8,824 nt of DNA from contig DGQR01000213.1 in NCBI GenBank assembly GCA_002390825.1, positions 1 through 8,824 on the forward strand, in the 5' to 3' direction. Source of the DNA: Rhodoferax sp. UBA4409 (GTDB lineage Bacteria; Pseudomonadota; Gammaproteobacteria; Burkholderiales; Burkholderiaceae_C). The notes below the pieces were generated by a model. It saw only the letters and a program-made list of their open reading frames with translations, was not told the DNA's origin and ran no database searches. Every line of letters starts with the position of its first letter. The stretch's first letter is position 1. The translations under genes and the position numbers were made by a program. Positions 1 to 6,434 of the stretch are shown piece after piece.

Positions 1-727
1 GCGTCCCTCCATGGGTAAAACCGCCTTGGCGATTAACATTGCCGAGCACGTTGCCCTGAACGAAGGTTTGCCGGTTGCCATCTTTTCGATGGAAATGGGC
101 GCCGCCCAATTGGCGGTGCGTATCGTCGGCTCCATCGGTCGTGTGGACCAAGGGCATTTGCGTACCGGTAAGCTGACCGACGAAGAGTGGCCCCGTCTAT
201 CGGAGGCCATTGAGAAGCTGCGGACCATTTCCTTGCACATCGATGAGAGCGCAGGCCTGAACTCCAGCGAAGTGCGTGCGAATGCCCGTCGCTTGGCGCG
301 CCAGTGCGGGCAGCTCGGCCTGATTGTGGTGGACTATTTGCAGCTCATGAGCGGTAGCGGCGGCGATGGTGAAAACCGCGCGACCGAACTGGGTGAGATC
401 TCCCGGGGCTTGAAGATGCTGGCCCGTGAGCTGAAGTGCCCTGTGATCGCGCTGTCTCAGCTAAACCGTTCGGTGGAGCAGCGGCCTGACAAGCGCCCCA
501 TGATGAGTGACTTGCGTGAATCCGGCGCTATTGAGCAGGATGCGGACATCATCATGTTTATTTATCGTGACGAGTACTACACCAAGGATCAATGCAAAGA
601 GCCGGGTGTGGCGGAAGTCATCATTGCCAAGCAACGTAACGGCCCGACCGGCACCGTCAAGCTCGCCTTCATGAATCGCTTTACCAAGTTCGAGAACTTG
701 GCCCATAGCGGTGGTGACGATTACTGA
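1..727 (+). CDS. dnaB: Replicative DNA helicase DnaB, C-terminal part (5' end outside window)
   Basis: DnaB is the hexameric ATP-driven helicase that unwinds DNA at the replication fork. Only the C-terminal RecA-like motor domain is present. The reading frame is open from base 2 and begins inside the Walker A loop (RPSMGKTA; the ATG at 11 is an internal Met, not a start). The Walker B strand follows as LIVVDYLQLM, with its Asp codon at 332-334. Next come the DNA-binding/hexamer segment with ALSQLNRSVEQRPDKRP and SDLRESGAIEQDAD, then MFIYRDEYY, and the KQRNGPTGTVKL stretch that carries the arginine finger in DnaB-family helicases. These blocks match E. coli DnaB closely in order and spacing. 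The protein ends HSGGDDY with TGA at 725-727, so the C-terminus is complete. The missing part would be the N-terminal domain, the linker and the start of the motor domain. A hairpin terminator follows 19 bases after the stop, so this is the last gene of its transcript. Confidence 0.97.
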   Translation, partial: RPSMGKTALAINIAEHVALNEGLPVAIFSMEMGAAQLAVRIVGSIGRVDQGHLRTGKLTDEEWPRLSEAIEKLRTISLHIDESAGLNSSEVRANARRLARQCGQLGLIVVDYLQLMSGSGGDGENRATELGEISRGLKMLARELKCPVIALSQLNRSVEQRPDKRPMMSDLRESGAIEQDADIIMFIYRDEYYTKDQCKEPGVAEVIIAKQRNGPTGTVKLAFMNRFTKFENLAHSGGDDY

Positions 728-746
728 GCATTAACGACAGGCATAG

Positions 747-785
747 AAAAATGGCTGGAAGCCAAATCGGCTTCCAGCCCTTTTT
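747..785. terminator. Bidirectional intrinsic terminator between dnaB and phoH
   Basis: There is a perfect 11-bp inverted repeat, GGCTGGAAGCC at 753-763 and GGCTTCCAGCC at 769-779, with a 5-base loop. On the + strand it is followed by C and five T (781-785). On the - strand the run of five A at 747-751 reads as five T after the same stem. It therefore fits Rho-independent termination in both directions, serving dnaB (stop at 727) and the convergent phoH gene (stop codon at 811-813). Confidence 0.9.
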
Positions 786-790
786 ACATC

Positions 791-817
791 TGCGCGAGTA
801 GCTACTATTTTTATAGC
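791..817 (-). repeat. Intergenic repeat, copy A (overlaps the phoH stop codon)
   Basis: Read on the - strand, this segment starts GCTATAAAAATAGTAGCTAC and runs into TCGCGCA. It aligns without gaps to the - strand of 7900-7926 at 20 of 27 positions by eye. The best-conserved block is CTACTCGCGCA (791-801), against CTGCTCGCGCA in the other copy. Its outer edge lies inside phoH: the last codons GTG CTA TAA of that gene are partly repeat sequence. From memory, GCTAT...AGTAGC strings of this kind are common between genes in Comamonadaceae genomes. That recollection is not a search result. Confidence 0.6.
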
Positions 818-2532
818 ACTTCGCTAGCGAAGTCGGCGAGACGGGAGCGCTCACCGCGCGCAAGGGTGATATGTCCGCCGTGTGGCCAGCCCTTGAACTT
901 GTCGACTGCAAACGTCAGCCCTGAGGAACCTTCGGTCAGGTATGGCGTGTCGATCTGCGCGAGGTTACCCATGCAGATGATTTTGGTTCCCGGCCCCGCA
1001 CGGGTGATCAGCGTTTTCATTTGCTTGGGTGTCAGGTTCTGGGCTTCGTCGATGATCACGTACTTGTTCAGGAAAGTGCGGCCCCGCATGAAGTTCATGC
1101 TCTTGATCTTCACACGGCTACGGATCAGTTCGTTGGTAGCCGCGCGGCCCCATTCGCCGGCATTGGTGTCGGTCTTGCCCAACACTTCGAGGTTGTCGTC
1201 GAGCGCGCCCATCCAGGGACCCATTTTTTCTTCCTCGGTGCCAGGCAGGAAGCCGATGTCTTCGCCCACGCTCACCGTGGCGCGGGTCACAATGATCTCG
1301 GTATAACGGCGATCGTCCAGCACCTGCGTCAAGCCCGCTGCCAGTGCCATCAGTGTTTTTCCGGTACCGGCCGTGCCGGTGAGGGTCACAAAGTCCACTT
1401 CAGGATCGGTCAACAAGTTCATCGCAAAGTTTTGCTCGCGATTGCGGGTGGTCACGCCCCAGACTGCATTTTTCAAGTGGTTGAAGTCCTTGAGTGTCTT
1501 CAGTACCGCGGTCGTTCCACGGATCTCTGTCACGCGGGCGTAAAGGCTGGGCTCACCGGGCGACTCGAAATATACAAACTGATTGATCAGCATGCTGGGC
1601 ACAGACGGGCCGTCCACCTTGTAGAAGGTGTGTGGACCTTGCTGCCAGCTTTCCACGCTTTGGCCATGAGTAGCCCAGAAATCAGAGGGCAGGGCGAGCG
1701 AGCCGGAATACAGCAAGTCACCGTCTTCCAGGGTTTTGTCGTTCTGGTAATCGTCGGTGGCCAAGCCCAAAGCGCGCGCCTTGACGCGCATGTTGATGTC
1801 TTTGGAGACCAGCACCACTTCGCGGGGAGCGTAGTGCTGGCGCAGGGCTTCCACCACACCCAGAATTTGGTTGTCTGCCTTGCCTTGGGGCAAGCTGGTG
1901 GGCAGTGTGTAGTTCAGGGGCTGCGTTTGAAACATCAGCTTGCCGTTGGCATCTTTGTGCCCGGTGCTGTCGAGCAAGAAGCCGGCAGTAATGTCTGCGC
2001 CCGGTGCGCCTGCCAGCGTGTCCAGTGTGCGGCTGGTTTGGCGGGCATTGCGGGCGACCTCTGTCATCCCCTTTTTATGTCCGTCGAGCTCTTCGAGCAC
2101 GATCATGGGCAGGTAGATGTCGTGTTCTTCGAATCGGAACAAGCACATGGGATCGTGCAACAACACATTGGTGTCCAGCACAAACAGTTTTTTCGGGCCG
2201 CTGGTTTTGGTGCGTTTGCTGCGTTTGGTGTCCGGCGCTGGGATAGTCACAGCCGCAGCCACAGGTGCTGCGACTGACAGGGGCTTACCGCTGGGTGTGG
2301 GCACGTTTGCGGCCGTAGGGGCTATAACCGGGCTATGGGTCAAGGCCGCAGATTGGGCGGAGCGCTTGGATTCCCGCTCAGTGCTGCGCTTGACTGCGAC
2401 GGCGCTTACAGGTTCGGCGATAACTTCTGTCGGAGCCTTGCGGGCTGAGCGGGGTTTGGCACGCGCGGGAGCCTCAAAGTCTTTGGCGGTCAATCGATCG
2501 GCACGCTTGGACGGGGCAGTGGGCAGTGGCAT
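811..2532 (-). CDS. PIN domain–PhoH ATPase fusion protein (PhoH2-like)
   Basis: This is a 573-residue cytoplasmic protein in three parts. Residues 1-110 are a low-complexity Ala/Pro/Lys/Thr/Ser tail, probably disordered. Residues about 114-265 are a PIN ribonuclease fold with its acidic residues in place: D120 in FVLDTNVLLHDP, E147/E148 in VLEELDGHK, D220 in KADNQILG and D245 in LVSKDINMR. Residues about 365-573 are a PhoH P-loop ATPase: Walker A GTAGTGKT (386-393, Lys392), GEDIGFLPGT, Walker B YVIIDEAQN (Asp495/Glu496), GNLAQID (522-528) and a terminal ARGERSRLAD. The architecture matches mycobacterial PhoH2 and Bacillus YlaK, for which RNA helicase/RNase activity has been reported. The substrate here is unknown. 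The ATG at 2530-2532 is the most upstream start before a terminator, but no clear Shine-Dalgarno precedes it. The N-tail means a somewhat later start cannot be excluded, although it must precede about residue 114. It converges on dnaB, with a shared terminator. The last codons run into an intergenic repeat. Confidence 0.95.
   Translation of the reverse strand: MPLPTAPSKRADRLTAKDFEAPARAKPRSARKAPTEVIAEPVSAVAVKRSTERESKRSAQSAALTHSPVIAPTAANVPTPSGKPLSVAAPVAAAVTIPAPDTKRSKRTKTSGPKKLFVLDTNVLLHDPMCLFRFEEHDIYLPMIVLEELDGHKKGMTEVARNARQTSRTLDTLAGAPGADITAGFLLDSTGHKDANGKLMFQTQPLNYTLPTSLPQGKADNQILGVVEALRQHYAPREVVLVSKDINMRVKARALGLATDDYQNDKTLEDGDLLYSGSLALPSDFWATHGQSVESWQQGPHTFYKVDGPSVPSMLINQFVYFESPGEPSLYARVTEIRGTTAVLKTLKDFNHLKNAVWGVTTRNREQNFAMNLLTDPEVDFVTLTGTAGTGKTLMALAAGLTQVLDDRRYTEIIVTRATVSVGEDIGFLPGTEEEKMGPWMGALDDNLEVLGKTDTNAGEWGRAATNELIRSRVKIKSMNFMRGRTFLNKYVIIDEAQNLTPKQMKTLITRAGPGTKIICMGNLAQIDTPYLTEGSSGLTFAVDKFKGWPHGGHITLARGERSRLADFASEVL
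818..833. repeat. 16-bp perfect palindrome in the last codons of phoH
   Basis: ACTTCGCTAGCGAAGT is its own reverse complement. It encodes part of the phoH C-terminal residues (…ASEV) and directly abuts repeat copy A. In RNA it could fold as a 6-bp stem with a CTAG loop just before the stop codon. It may be a further arm of the repeat element or simply chance; no function is shown. Confidence 0.5.
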
Positions 2533-2581
2533 GGAGTGGATTCGCAGAAGTTGAGAGTGAAAAAACTATGCCGAAAAAGCG

Positions 2582-2612
2582 AAAAAGCCGCCTTGAGCCA
2601 AGGCGGCTTTTT
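2582..2612 (-). terminator. Intrinsic terminator downstream of the peroxiredoxin gene
   Basis: AAAAAGCCGCCTTG (2582-2595) pairs perfectly with CAAGGCGGCTTTTT (2599-2612), giving up to 14 bp around a very small loop, or 13 bp with a 5-base loop. The sequence is symmetrical, so it would work on either strand. The only transcript arriving is on the - strand, from the peroxiredoxin gene whose stop lies 97 bases upstream. Its end is only 49 bases from the phoH start codon. The rest of the 2533-2708 spacer shows no gene, and I could not identify a convincing phoH promoter in it. Confidence 0.88.
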
Positions 2613-2708
2613 GTGTGATCGCGGTTGCAAGCTTCAACGGCATGCGAACCATTATGCATGAGCCCCGTGACGCCAATCGGCAACGGGTGCATCAAAACAA
2701 CAAGGGGA

Positions 2709-3185
2709 TCAGGCGGCTTTTTTGAGAACCTTGACGGCTTTCAAAACGTCGTCGACATGCCCCGGAACTTTCAGGCCACGCCACTCCTCTTTCACCAAGC
2801 CATCGGCGCCGATCAGGAAGGTGCTGCGCTCGATGCCTTTGACCTTTTTGCCGTACATGATTTTGTTTTTGACCACGCCGAACATGTGGCACATTTTTTC
2901 TTCGGTATCAGCAATCAGCTCAAAGGGCAGCTCGAGCTTGGCCTTGAACTCGTCGTGGGACTTCATGTTGTCGCGGGAAACACCGAACACTTCGGCGCCA
3001 GCTTTGACGAAATCTTTGTACTTGTCCCTGAATTGCATGGCTTCGGTGGTGCAACCAGGGGTATTGTCTTTCGGGTAAAAGTACAGCACCATGGTTTTCC
3101 CGACGTGGGTGGTGTTGGTCACCTTGATGCCGCCGGTGGCGTTGGCTTCGAATTCGGGAAGGGGTTTGTTGACAACAATCGCCAT
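2709..3185 (-). CDS. bcp: Thioredoxin-dependent peroxiredoxin, Bcp/PrxQ family
   Basis: This 158-residue protein is predicted to reduce hydrogen and organic peroxides in the cytoplasm. It has the peroxiredoxin active-site segment YPKDNTPGCTTEA with peroxidatic Cys45, plus Thr42 and Pro43. The motif GVSRDNMKSHDEF and the later ERSTFLIGADG (Arg120) are typical of Bcp/PrxQ. The length is that of the family (E. coli Bcp is about 156). At the position of E. coli Cys50 there is Met50, and the α3 position used by other PrxQ proteins is Lys (HDEFKAKL). The only other cysteine is Cys99. It may therefore work as a 1-Cys enzyme or use Cys99 or an outside thiol. I chose the ATG at 3183-3185. The frame extends four codons further only to a TTG (3195-3197) and no strong Shine-Dalgarno supports that. 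It is separated from its neighbours by 153 bp upstream and a terminator downstream, so it is probably monocistronic. Confidence 0.93.
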   Translation of the reverse strand: MAIVVNKPLPEFEANATGGIKVTNTTHVGKTMVLYFYPKDNTPGCTTEAMQFRDKYKDFVKAGAEVFGVSRDNMKSHDEFKAKLELPFELIADTEEKMCHMFGVVKNKIMYGKKVKGIERSTFLIGADGLVKEEWRGLKVPGHVDDVLKAVKVLKKAA

Positions 3186-3211
3186 ATGGAATTTCAATCT
3201 CGGTGTGTTGA

Positions 3212-3223
3212 CCGGCTAGCCGG
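3212..3223. repeat. 12-bp perfect palindrome upstream of the peroxiredoxin gene
   Basis: CCGGCTAGCCGG is self-complementary and ends 27 bases upstream of the peroxiredoxin start codon. It is followed by a second, shorter palindrome, GACATGTC (3223-3230). The location would suit an operator or a 5'-UTR hairpin, but no known regulator site is recognised. The remainder of the 3186-3338 spacer shows no gene and no clear terminator for the upstream Mth938-like gene. Confidence 0.3.
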
Positions 3224-3338
3224 ACATGTCAGTCATAGGGGACAGCGTCGAACGTGACAGCAATTCTTCGCTCTGGACCGCAACCCGCTATTTTACTCTG
3301 AAATGCCCCCACCAAGCGTCGGGCGGTGAGTTGCTTTC

Positions 3339-3704
3339 TTAGACCATGAGGGCCGCCACCACCTTGCGACCCTCACCTGACAGAAAGTTATAGGTGCGGC
3401 AGGCCGCCTGGGTGTCCATGGTTTCTATGCCGATGCGGGCGCTGTAGAGGGGCGATATCCATTTCGGATGCGGAAACCGGATCTTGCTGCCGCTCCCGAA
3501 GAGCACCAATTCCGGTGCGAGTGCTGCCAATTCTTGAAAGAGCTCTTCCGTCAGGTCTTCAAACCGGGCGCAAGCCCATGGGCGGCAGATGCCTTGGCTG
3601 CTCACGATGATGCTGCTGTGGTGTTTTTCGCCGTTGACTTCGACCCAGTCGGGACCGTAGCCGGTGATGGAGGGGCCTTGTGTTGCGTCGGGGATGAATT
3701 TCAT
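3339..3704 (-). CDS. Mth938-like domain protein (DUF498/AAMDC family), function unknown
   Basis: This is a 121-residue soluble protein with no signal peptide or membrane segment. It spans the whole Mth938-like fold, which is a family-typical length. Recognisable features are the opening MKFIPDATQGPSITGYGPDWVEVNG, the segment SSIIVSS, a central ELVLFGSGSKIRFP (the family's LxxGTG-like turn, here GSGS), and a C-terminal GIETMDTQAACRTYNFLSGEGRKV. Relatives include archaeal Mth938, bacterial COG3737 proteins and human AAMDC. Some relatives (NDUFAF3) assist respiratory complex I assembly, but no role can be assigned here. The start is the ATG at 3702-3704, which fits the family N-terminus. The bases just upstream are pyrimidine-rich with no Shine-Dalgarno, suggesting a leaderless or weakly initiated message. 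It is divergent from the aminotransferase gene, 94 bp away. Confidence 0.85.
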   Translation of the reverse strand: MKFIPDATQGPSITGYGPDWVEVNGEKHHSSIIVSSQGICRPWACARFEDLTEELFQELAALAPELVLFGSGSKIRFPHPKWISPLYSARIGIETMDTQAACRTYNFLSGEGRKVVAALMV

Positions 3705-3757
3705 GGGGAGGGTGATACCGGAAGACGCAAGCGGAGTGCCTGCCGAACTGTGGTCAA

Positions 3758-3763
3758 ATTATA
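3758..3763 (-). promoter_or_regulatory. Candidate -10 element for the Mth938-like gene
   Basis: ATTATA on the + strand reads TATAAT on the - strand, a perfect sigma-70 -10 hexamer 54 bases upstream of the Mth938-like start codon in the divergent spacer 3705-3798. No good -35 hexamer is found at 16-18 bp spacing, and there is no extended TGn. The same AT-rich spot could also serve the aminotransferase on the other strand (TATAGG at 3760-3765). This is a tentative call. Confidence 0.3.
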
Positions 3764-3789
3764 GGTTTCGCCCTGTGCTGACACCTCCC

Positions 3790-3795
3790 GGAGGG
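3790..3795 (+). promoter_or_regulatory. Strong Shine-Dalgarno fixing a TTG start for the aminotransferase
   Basis: GGAGGG sits three bases before a TTG codon at 3799-3801. It is the only strong ribosome binding site in the area. The TTG places the protein start two residues from where E. coli AlaA begins relative to the shared KS-KL-NV-YDIRGP segment. The in-frame GTG/ATG codons at 3664-3669 are far upstream and overlap the divergent Mth938-like gene, so they are not used as the start. Confidence 0.8.
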
Positions 3796-3798
3796 ACT

Positions 3799-5025
3799 TT
3801 GAAAACCATTCAGAAATCTGCCAAGCTGGCCAACGTGCTCTACGACATTCGCGGTCCCATCATGGACGCGGCGCGTCAAATGGAGGACGAGGGTCAGAAG
3901 ATCATCAAGCTCAATCTGGGCAACTTGGCGGTGTTCGGTTTTGATGCACCCGAAGAAATCCAGCAGGACATGATCCGCAACCTGCCGAACTCGGCAGGCT
4001 ACTCCGACAGCAAAGGCATTTTTGCAGCCCGCAAAGCGGTCATGCATGAGACCCAGAAGCAGGGCATTGCCGGCGTTACCCTGGATGACATTTATCTCGG
4101 CAACGGCGCCAGCGAGTTGATCACCATGGCCACCAACGCCTTGCTGGACAACGGTGACGAGTTGTTGCTGCCCATGCCCGACTACCCCTTGTGGACTGCG
4201 GCTACCAGCCTCTCCGGCGGCACACCGGTGCATTACCTGTGCGATGAAAACAATGGCTGGATGCCCGACCTGGACGACATCCGCGCGAAGATTACGCCGC
4301 GCACCAAGGGCATCGTGGTCATCAACCCCAACAACCCGACCGGCGTGCTGTATTCCACCGAGCTGCTGCAAGGCATCATCGAAACCGCCCGCCAGCACGG
4401 CCTTGTGATTCTGGCGGACGAGGTTTACGACAAAGTTTTGTACGACGGTATCCACCACACGGCCATGGCCAGCCTGTCGACCGACGTGTTGACGCTCACC
4501 TTCAACTCCTTGTCCAAAAGCTACCGCTCCTGCGGGTATCGCGCAGGCTGGCTGGTGGTGTCGGGCAACAAGAAGTCGGCGACCGATTACATCGAGGGCT
4601 TGAACATGCTCTCGAACATGAAGCTGTGCTCCAACGTGCCCGGCCAGTGGGCGATACAAACCGCTTTGGGCGGTTACCAGAGCATCAACGATCTGGTGTG
4701 CGAGGGCGGGCGTTTGCGCCGCCAGCGCGACTTGGCCTTTGAGCTGATTACCGCCATCCCCGGCGTGACCTGTGTGAAGCCGCAGGCCGCGCTATATATG
4801 TTTCCCAAGCTGGACCCCAAGGTGTACCCCATCTCGGACGACCGGCAATTTTTCCTGGAGCTGCTGCGCGAGACCCGCGTCATGCTGGTGCAGGGAACCG
4901 GCTTTAACTGGCACGCGCCCGACCACTTCCGCATCGTGTTCCTCCCGCATGAGGACGATTTGCGCGAAGCCATCGGCCGCATTGCCAAGTTCCTCGAGAG
5001 CTATCGCAAGCGCTTTGGTCCCTGA
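3799..5025 (+). CDS. alaA: AlaA-type glutamate–pyruvate aminotransferase (PLP, fold type I)
   Basis: It catalyses pyruvate + glutamate to alanine + 2-oxoglutarate, the main alanine-forming transamination in E. coli. The 408 residues compare with about 405 in E. coli AlaA and track it end to end: KSAKLANVLYDIRGPI, GYSDSKGIFAARKA, YPLWTAATSLSGG, HYLCDENNGWMPDLDDI, INPNNPTGVLYS (176-182), ADEVYDK (Asp207 for the PLP nitrogen, Tyr210 for the PLP hydroxyl), SLSKSYR with the Schiff-base Lys240, CSNVPGQWAIQTALGGYQS, and HFRIVFLP with the substrate-binding Arg378. The start is TTG behind GGAGGG. One oddity is that the substrate-side loop reads GNLAVFGF where E. coli has GNPAPFGF. It is the first gene of the + strand block and ends 71 bp before hom, with a repeat copy and no obvious terminator between, so read-through into hom is possible. 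A different amino-acid preference is possible, but the overall AlaA match is strong. Confidence 0.93.
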   Translation: MKTIQKSAKLANVLYDIRGPIMDAARQMEDEGQKIIKLNLGNLAVFGFDAPEEIQQDMIRNLPNSAGYSDSKGIFAARKAVMHETQKQGIAGVTLDDIYLGNGASELITMATNALLDNGDELLLPMPDYPLWTAATSLSGGTPVHYLCDENNGWMPDLDDIRAKITPRTKGIVVINPNNPTGVLYSTELLQGIIETARQHGLVILADEVYDKVLYDGIHHTAMASLSTDVLTLTFNSLSKSYRSCGYRAGWLVVSGNKKSATDYIEGLNMLSNMKLCSNVPGQWAIQTALGGYQSINDLVCEGGRLRRQRDLAFELITAIPGVTCVKPQAALYMFPKLDPKVYPISDDRQFFLELLRETRVMLVQGTGFNWHAPDHFRIVFLPHEDDLREAIGRIAKFLESYRKRFGP

Positions 5026-5033
5026 CTCACTCT

Positions 5034-5076
5034 GATTTTGATAGCTGCCCGCGCACTGTTTGCAAGGGCTAGACGC
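5034..5076 (+). repeat. Intergenic repeat, copy B, between alaA and hom
   Basis: This element reads GATTTTGATAGC followed by CTGCCCGCGCACTGTT (5045-5060 for the core) and a GGGCTAGACGC tail. The core matches the reverse complement of 7895-7910 (CTGCTCGCGCACTATT) at 14 of 16 bases, and the AT-rich GATAGC lead-in is typical of the same family. It fills most of the 71-bp spacer and ends about 20 bases before the hom start codon. Confidence 0.65.
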
Positions 5077-5096
5077 ACTTTTTAACAAAAAACGAT

Positions 5097-6419
5097 ATGA
5101 AACCGATACAAGTAGGCCTGCTCGGCATTGGCACCGTGGGAAGCGGCACATTCAATGTGCTCAAACGCAACCAGCAAGATATCCAGGGCCGTGCCGGCCG
5201 CGGTATCGAAATCACCATGGTGGCTGACCTCGACGTGGCGCGTGCCCAAAGCGTTGTCGGCCCCGACGTAAAGGTAGTGAACGACGCGCGCGCCGTCATC
5301 GCCAACCCTGACATCGACATCGTCATCGAGTTGATTGGCGGTTACGGTATTGCCAAGGCGCTGGTGCTCGAAGCCATCGCAGCCGGCAAGCATGTCGTCA
5401 CTGCCAACAAGGCTTTGCTCGCCGTGCACGGCACCGAAATTTTTGCTGCCGCTTCCGCCAAGGGCGTGATGGTGGCGTTTGAAGCGGCCGTGGCCGGTGG
5501 CATTCCCATCATCAAAGCGCTGCGCGAAGGCCTGACCGCCAACCGCATCCAGTGGATTGCCGGCATCATCAACGGCACCACCAACTTCATCCTGTCCGAG
5601 ATGCGCGACAAGGGCCTGGACTTTGACGTGGTGCTCAAGGAAGCCCAGCGCCTGGGTTACGCCGAAGCCGACCCGACCTTCGACATCGAAGGCGTGGATG
5701 CCGCGCACAAAGTCACCTTGATGAGCGCGATTGCCTTCGGCATTCCGGTGCAGTTCGACAAGGCCTATGTGGAAGGCATTACCAAACTGGGCGCGGCCGA
5801 CATAAAGTACGCTGAGCAACTGGGCTACCGTATCAAGCTGCTGGGCATTACCAAGCGCACGCCCGCTGGCATTGAGCTGCGCGTGCACCCCACCCTGGTG
5901 CCGGCCAAGCGTCTGATCGCCAATGTGGAAGGCGCGATGAACGCCGTCATGGCCCATGGCGACGCCGTGGGCACCACGCTTTACTACGGCAAGGGCGCGG
6001 GCTCTGAGCCCACAGCCAGCGCCGTGATTGCCGATCTGGTGGATATCACCCGCCTGCACACCGCAGATGCCGCCCAGCGAGTACCGCATTTGGCCTTCCA
6101 GCCCGACGCCATCAGCAACACCCCCGTGTTGGCGATGAGCGAAGTGGTAACCAGCTACTACCTGCGCCTGCGCGTGGCCGACGAGGCCGGTGTGTTGGCC
6201 AAGGTCACCGGTTTGCTGGCCGAGGCCGGCATCAGCATCGATGCAGTGCTGCAACGCGAAGCGGACGAAATCAGCGGTGAAGCTGCGACGCAGACCGACG
6301 TCATCATCCTGACCCACGACTGCGCAGAAGCCAAGATGAACGCGGCCCTCGCACAAATGCAGGCGCTGCCCACTGTGTTGCAGCCCATCACCCGCATCCG
6401 CAAGGAAGAGCTGGCGTAA
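5097..6419 (+). CDS. hom: Homoserine dehydrogenase with C-terminal ACT domain
   Basis: It reduces aspartate semialdehyde to homoserine with NAD(P)H, the branch step toward threonine and methionine. It has 440 residues and is monofunctional, with no fused aspartokinase. Residues 6-15 form the nucleotide-binding VGLLGIGTVG. TANKALLA (102-109) carries the catalytic-site Lys105. The homoserine dehydrogenase signature at 188-213 (YAEADPTFDIEGVDAAHKV) includes Glu190, Asp201 and Lys205. A C-terminal ACT domain, about 356-432 (YYLRLRVADEAGVLAKVTGL, then AGISIDAVLQRE), is the expected site for threonine feedback control. The ATG at 5097 precedes the nucleotide-binding strand by a normal distance, but no Shine-Dalgarno is visible: the upstream bases are A-rich (AACAAAAAACGAT) after a repeat element. 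The thrC start lies 15 bp downstream, so the two are co-transcribed. Confidence 0.97.
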   Translation: MKPIQVGLLGIGTVGSGTFNVLKRNQQDIQGRAGRGIEITMVADLDVARAQSVVGPDVKVVNDARAVIANPDIDIVIELIGGYGIAKALVLEAIAAGKHVVTANKALLAVHGTEIFAAASAKGVMVAFEAAVAGGIPIIKALREGLTANRIQWIAGIINGTTNFILSEMRDKGLDFDVVLKEAQRLGYAEADPTFDIEGVDAAHKVTLMSAIAFGIPVQFDKAYVEGITKLGAADIKYAEQLGYRIKLLGITKRTPAGIELRVHPTLVPAKRLIANVEGAMNAVMAHGDAVGTTLYYGKGAGSEPTASAVIADLVDITRLHTADAAQRVPHLAFQPDAISNTPVLAMSEVVTSYYLRLRVADEAGVLAKVTGLLAEAGISIDAVLQREADEISGEAATQTDVIILTHDCAEAKMNAALAQMQALPTVLQPITRIRKEELA

Positions 6420-6434
6420 TCAGGACACTGCCGA

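Noticed and set aside
1021..2277. 418-codon + strand open frame opposite phoH
   Set aside because: It lies antisense to a clear PIN–PhoH gene. Its translation shows no recognisable domain and is rich in His/Gln/Val/Ala, as expected from the complement of GC-rich coding DNA.
2664..2687. Imperfect hairpin (CCCGT…ACGGG with inner GCC/GGC) after the peroxiredoxin gene
   Set aside because: It has a short interrupted stem with no T run. The real terminator is the hairpin at 2582-2612.
3664..3798. Upstream extension of the aminotransferase frame
   Set aside because: The extra residues do not resemble AlaA, they overlap the divergent Mth938-like gene, and the strong ribosome site is at 3790-3795.
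3754..4659. 301-codon - strand open frame opposite alaA
   Set aside because: It is antisense to the full set of AlaA motifs and has low-complexity His/Val/Gln-rich sequence.
5082..6356. 424-codon - strand open frame opposite hom
   Set aside because: It is an antisense shadow of homoserine dehydrogenase with His/Gly/Ala-rich composition and no domain.
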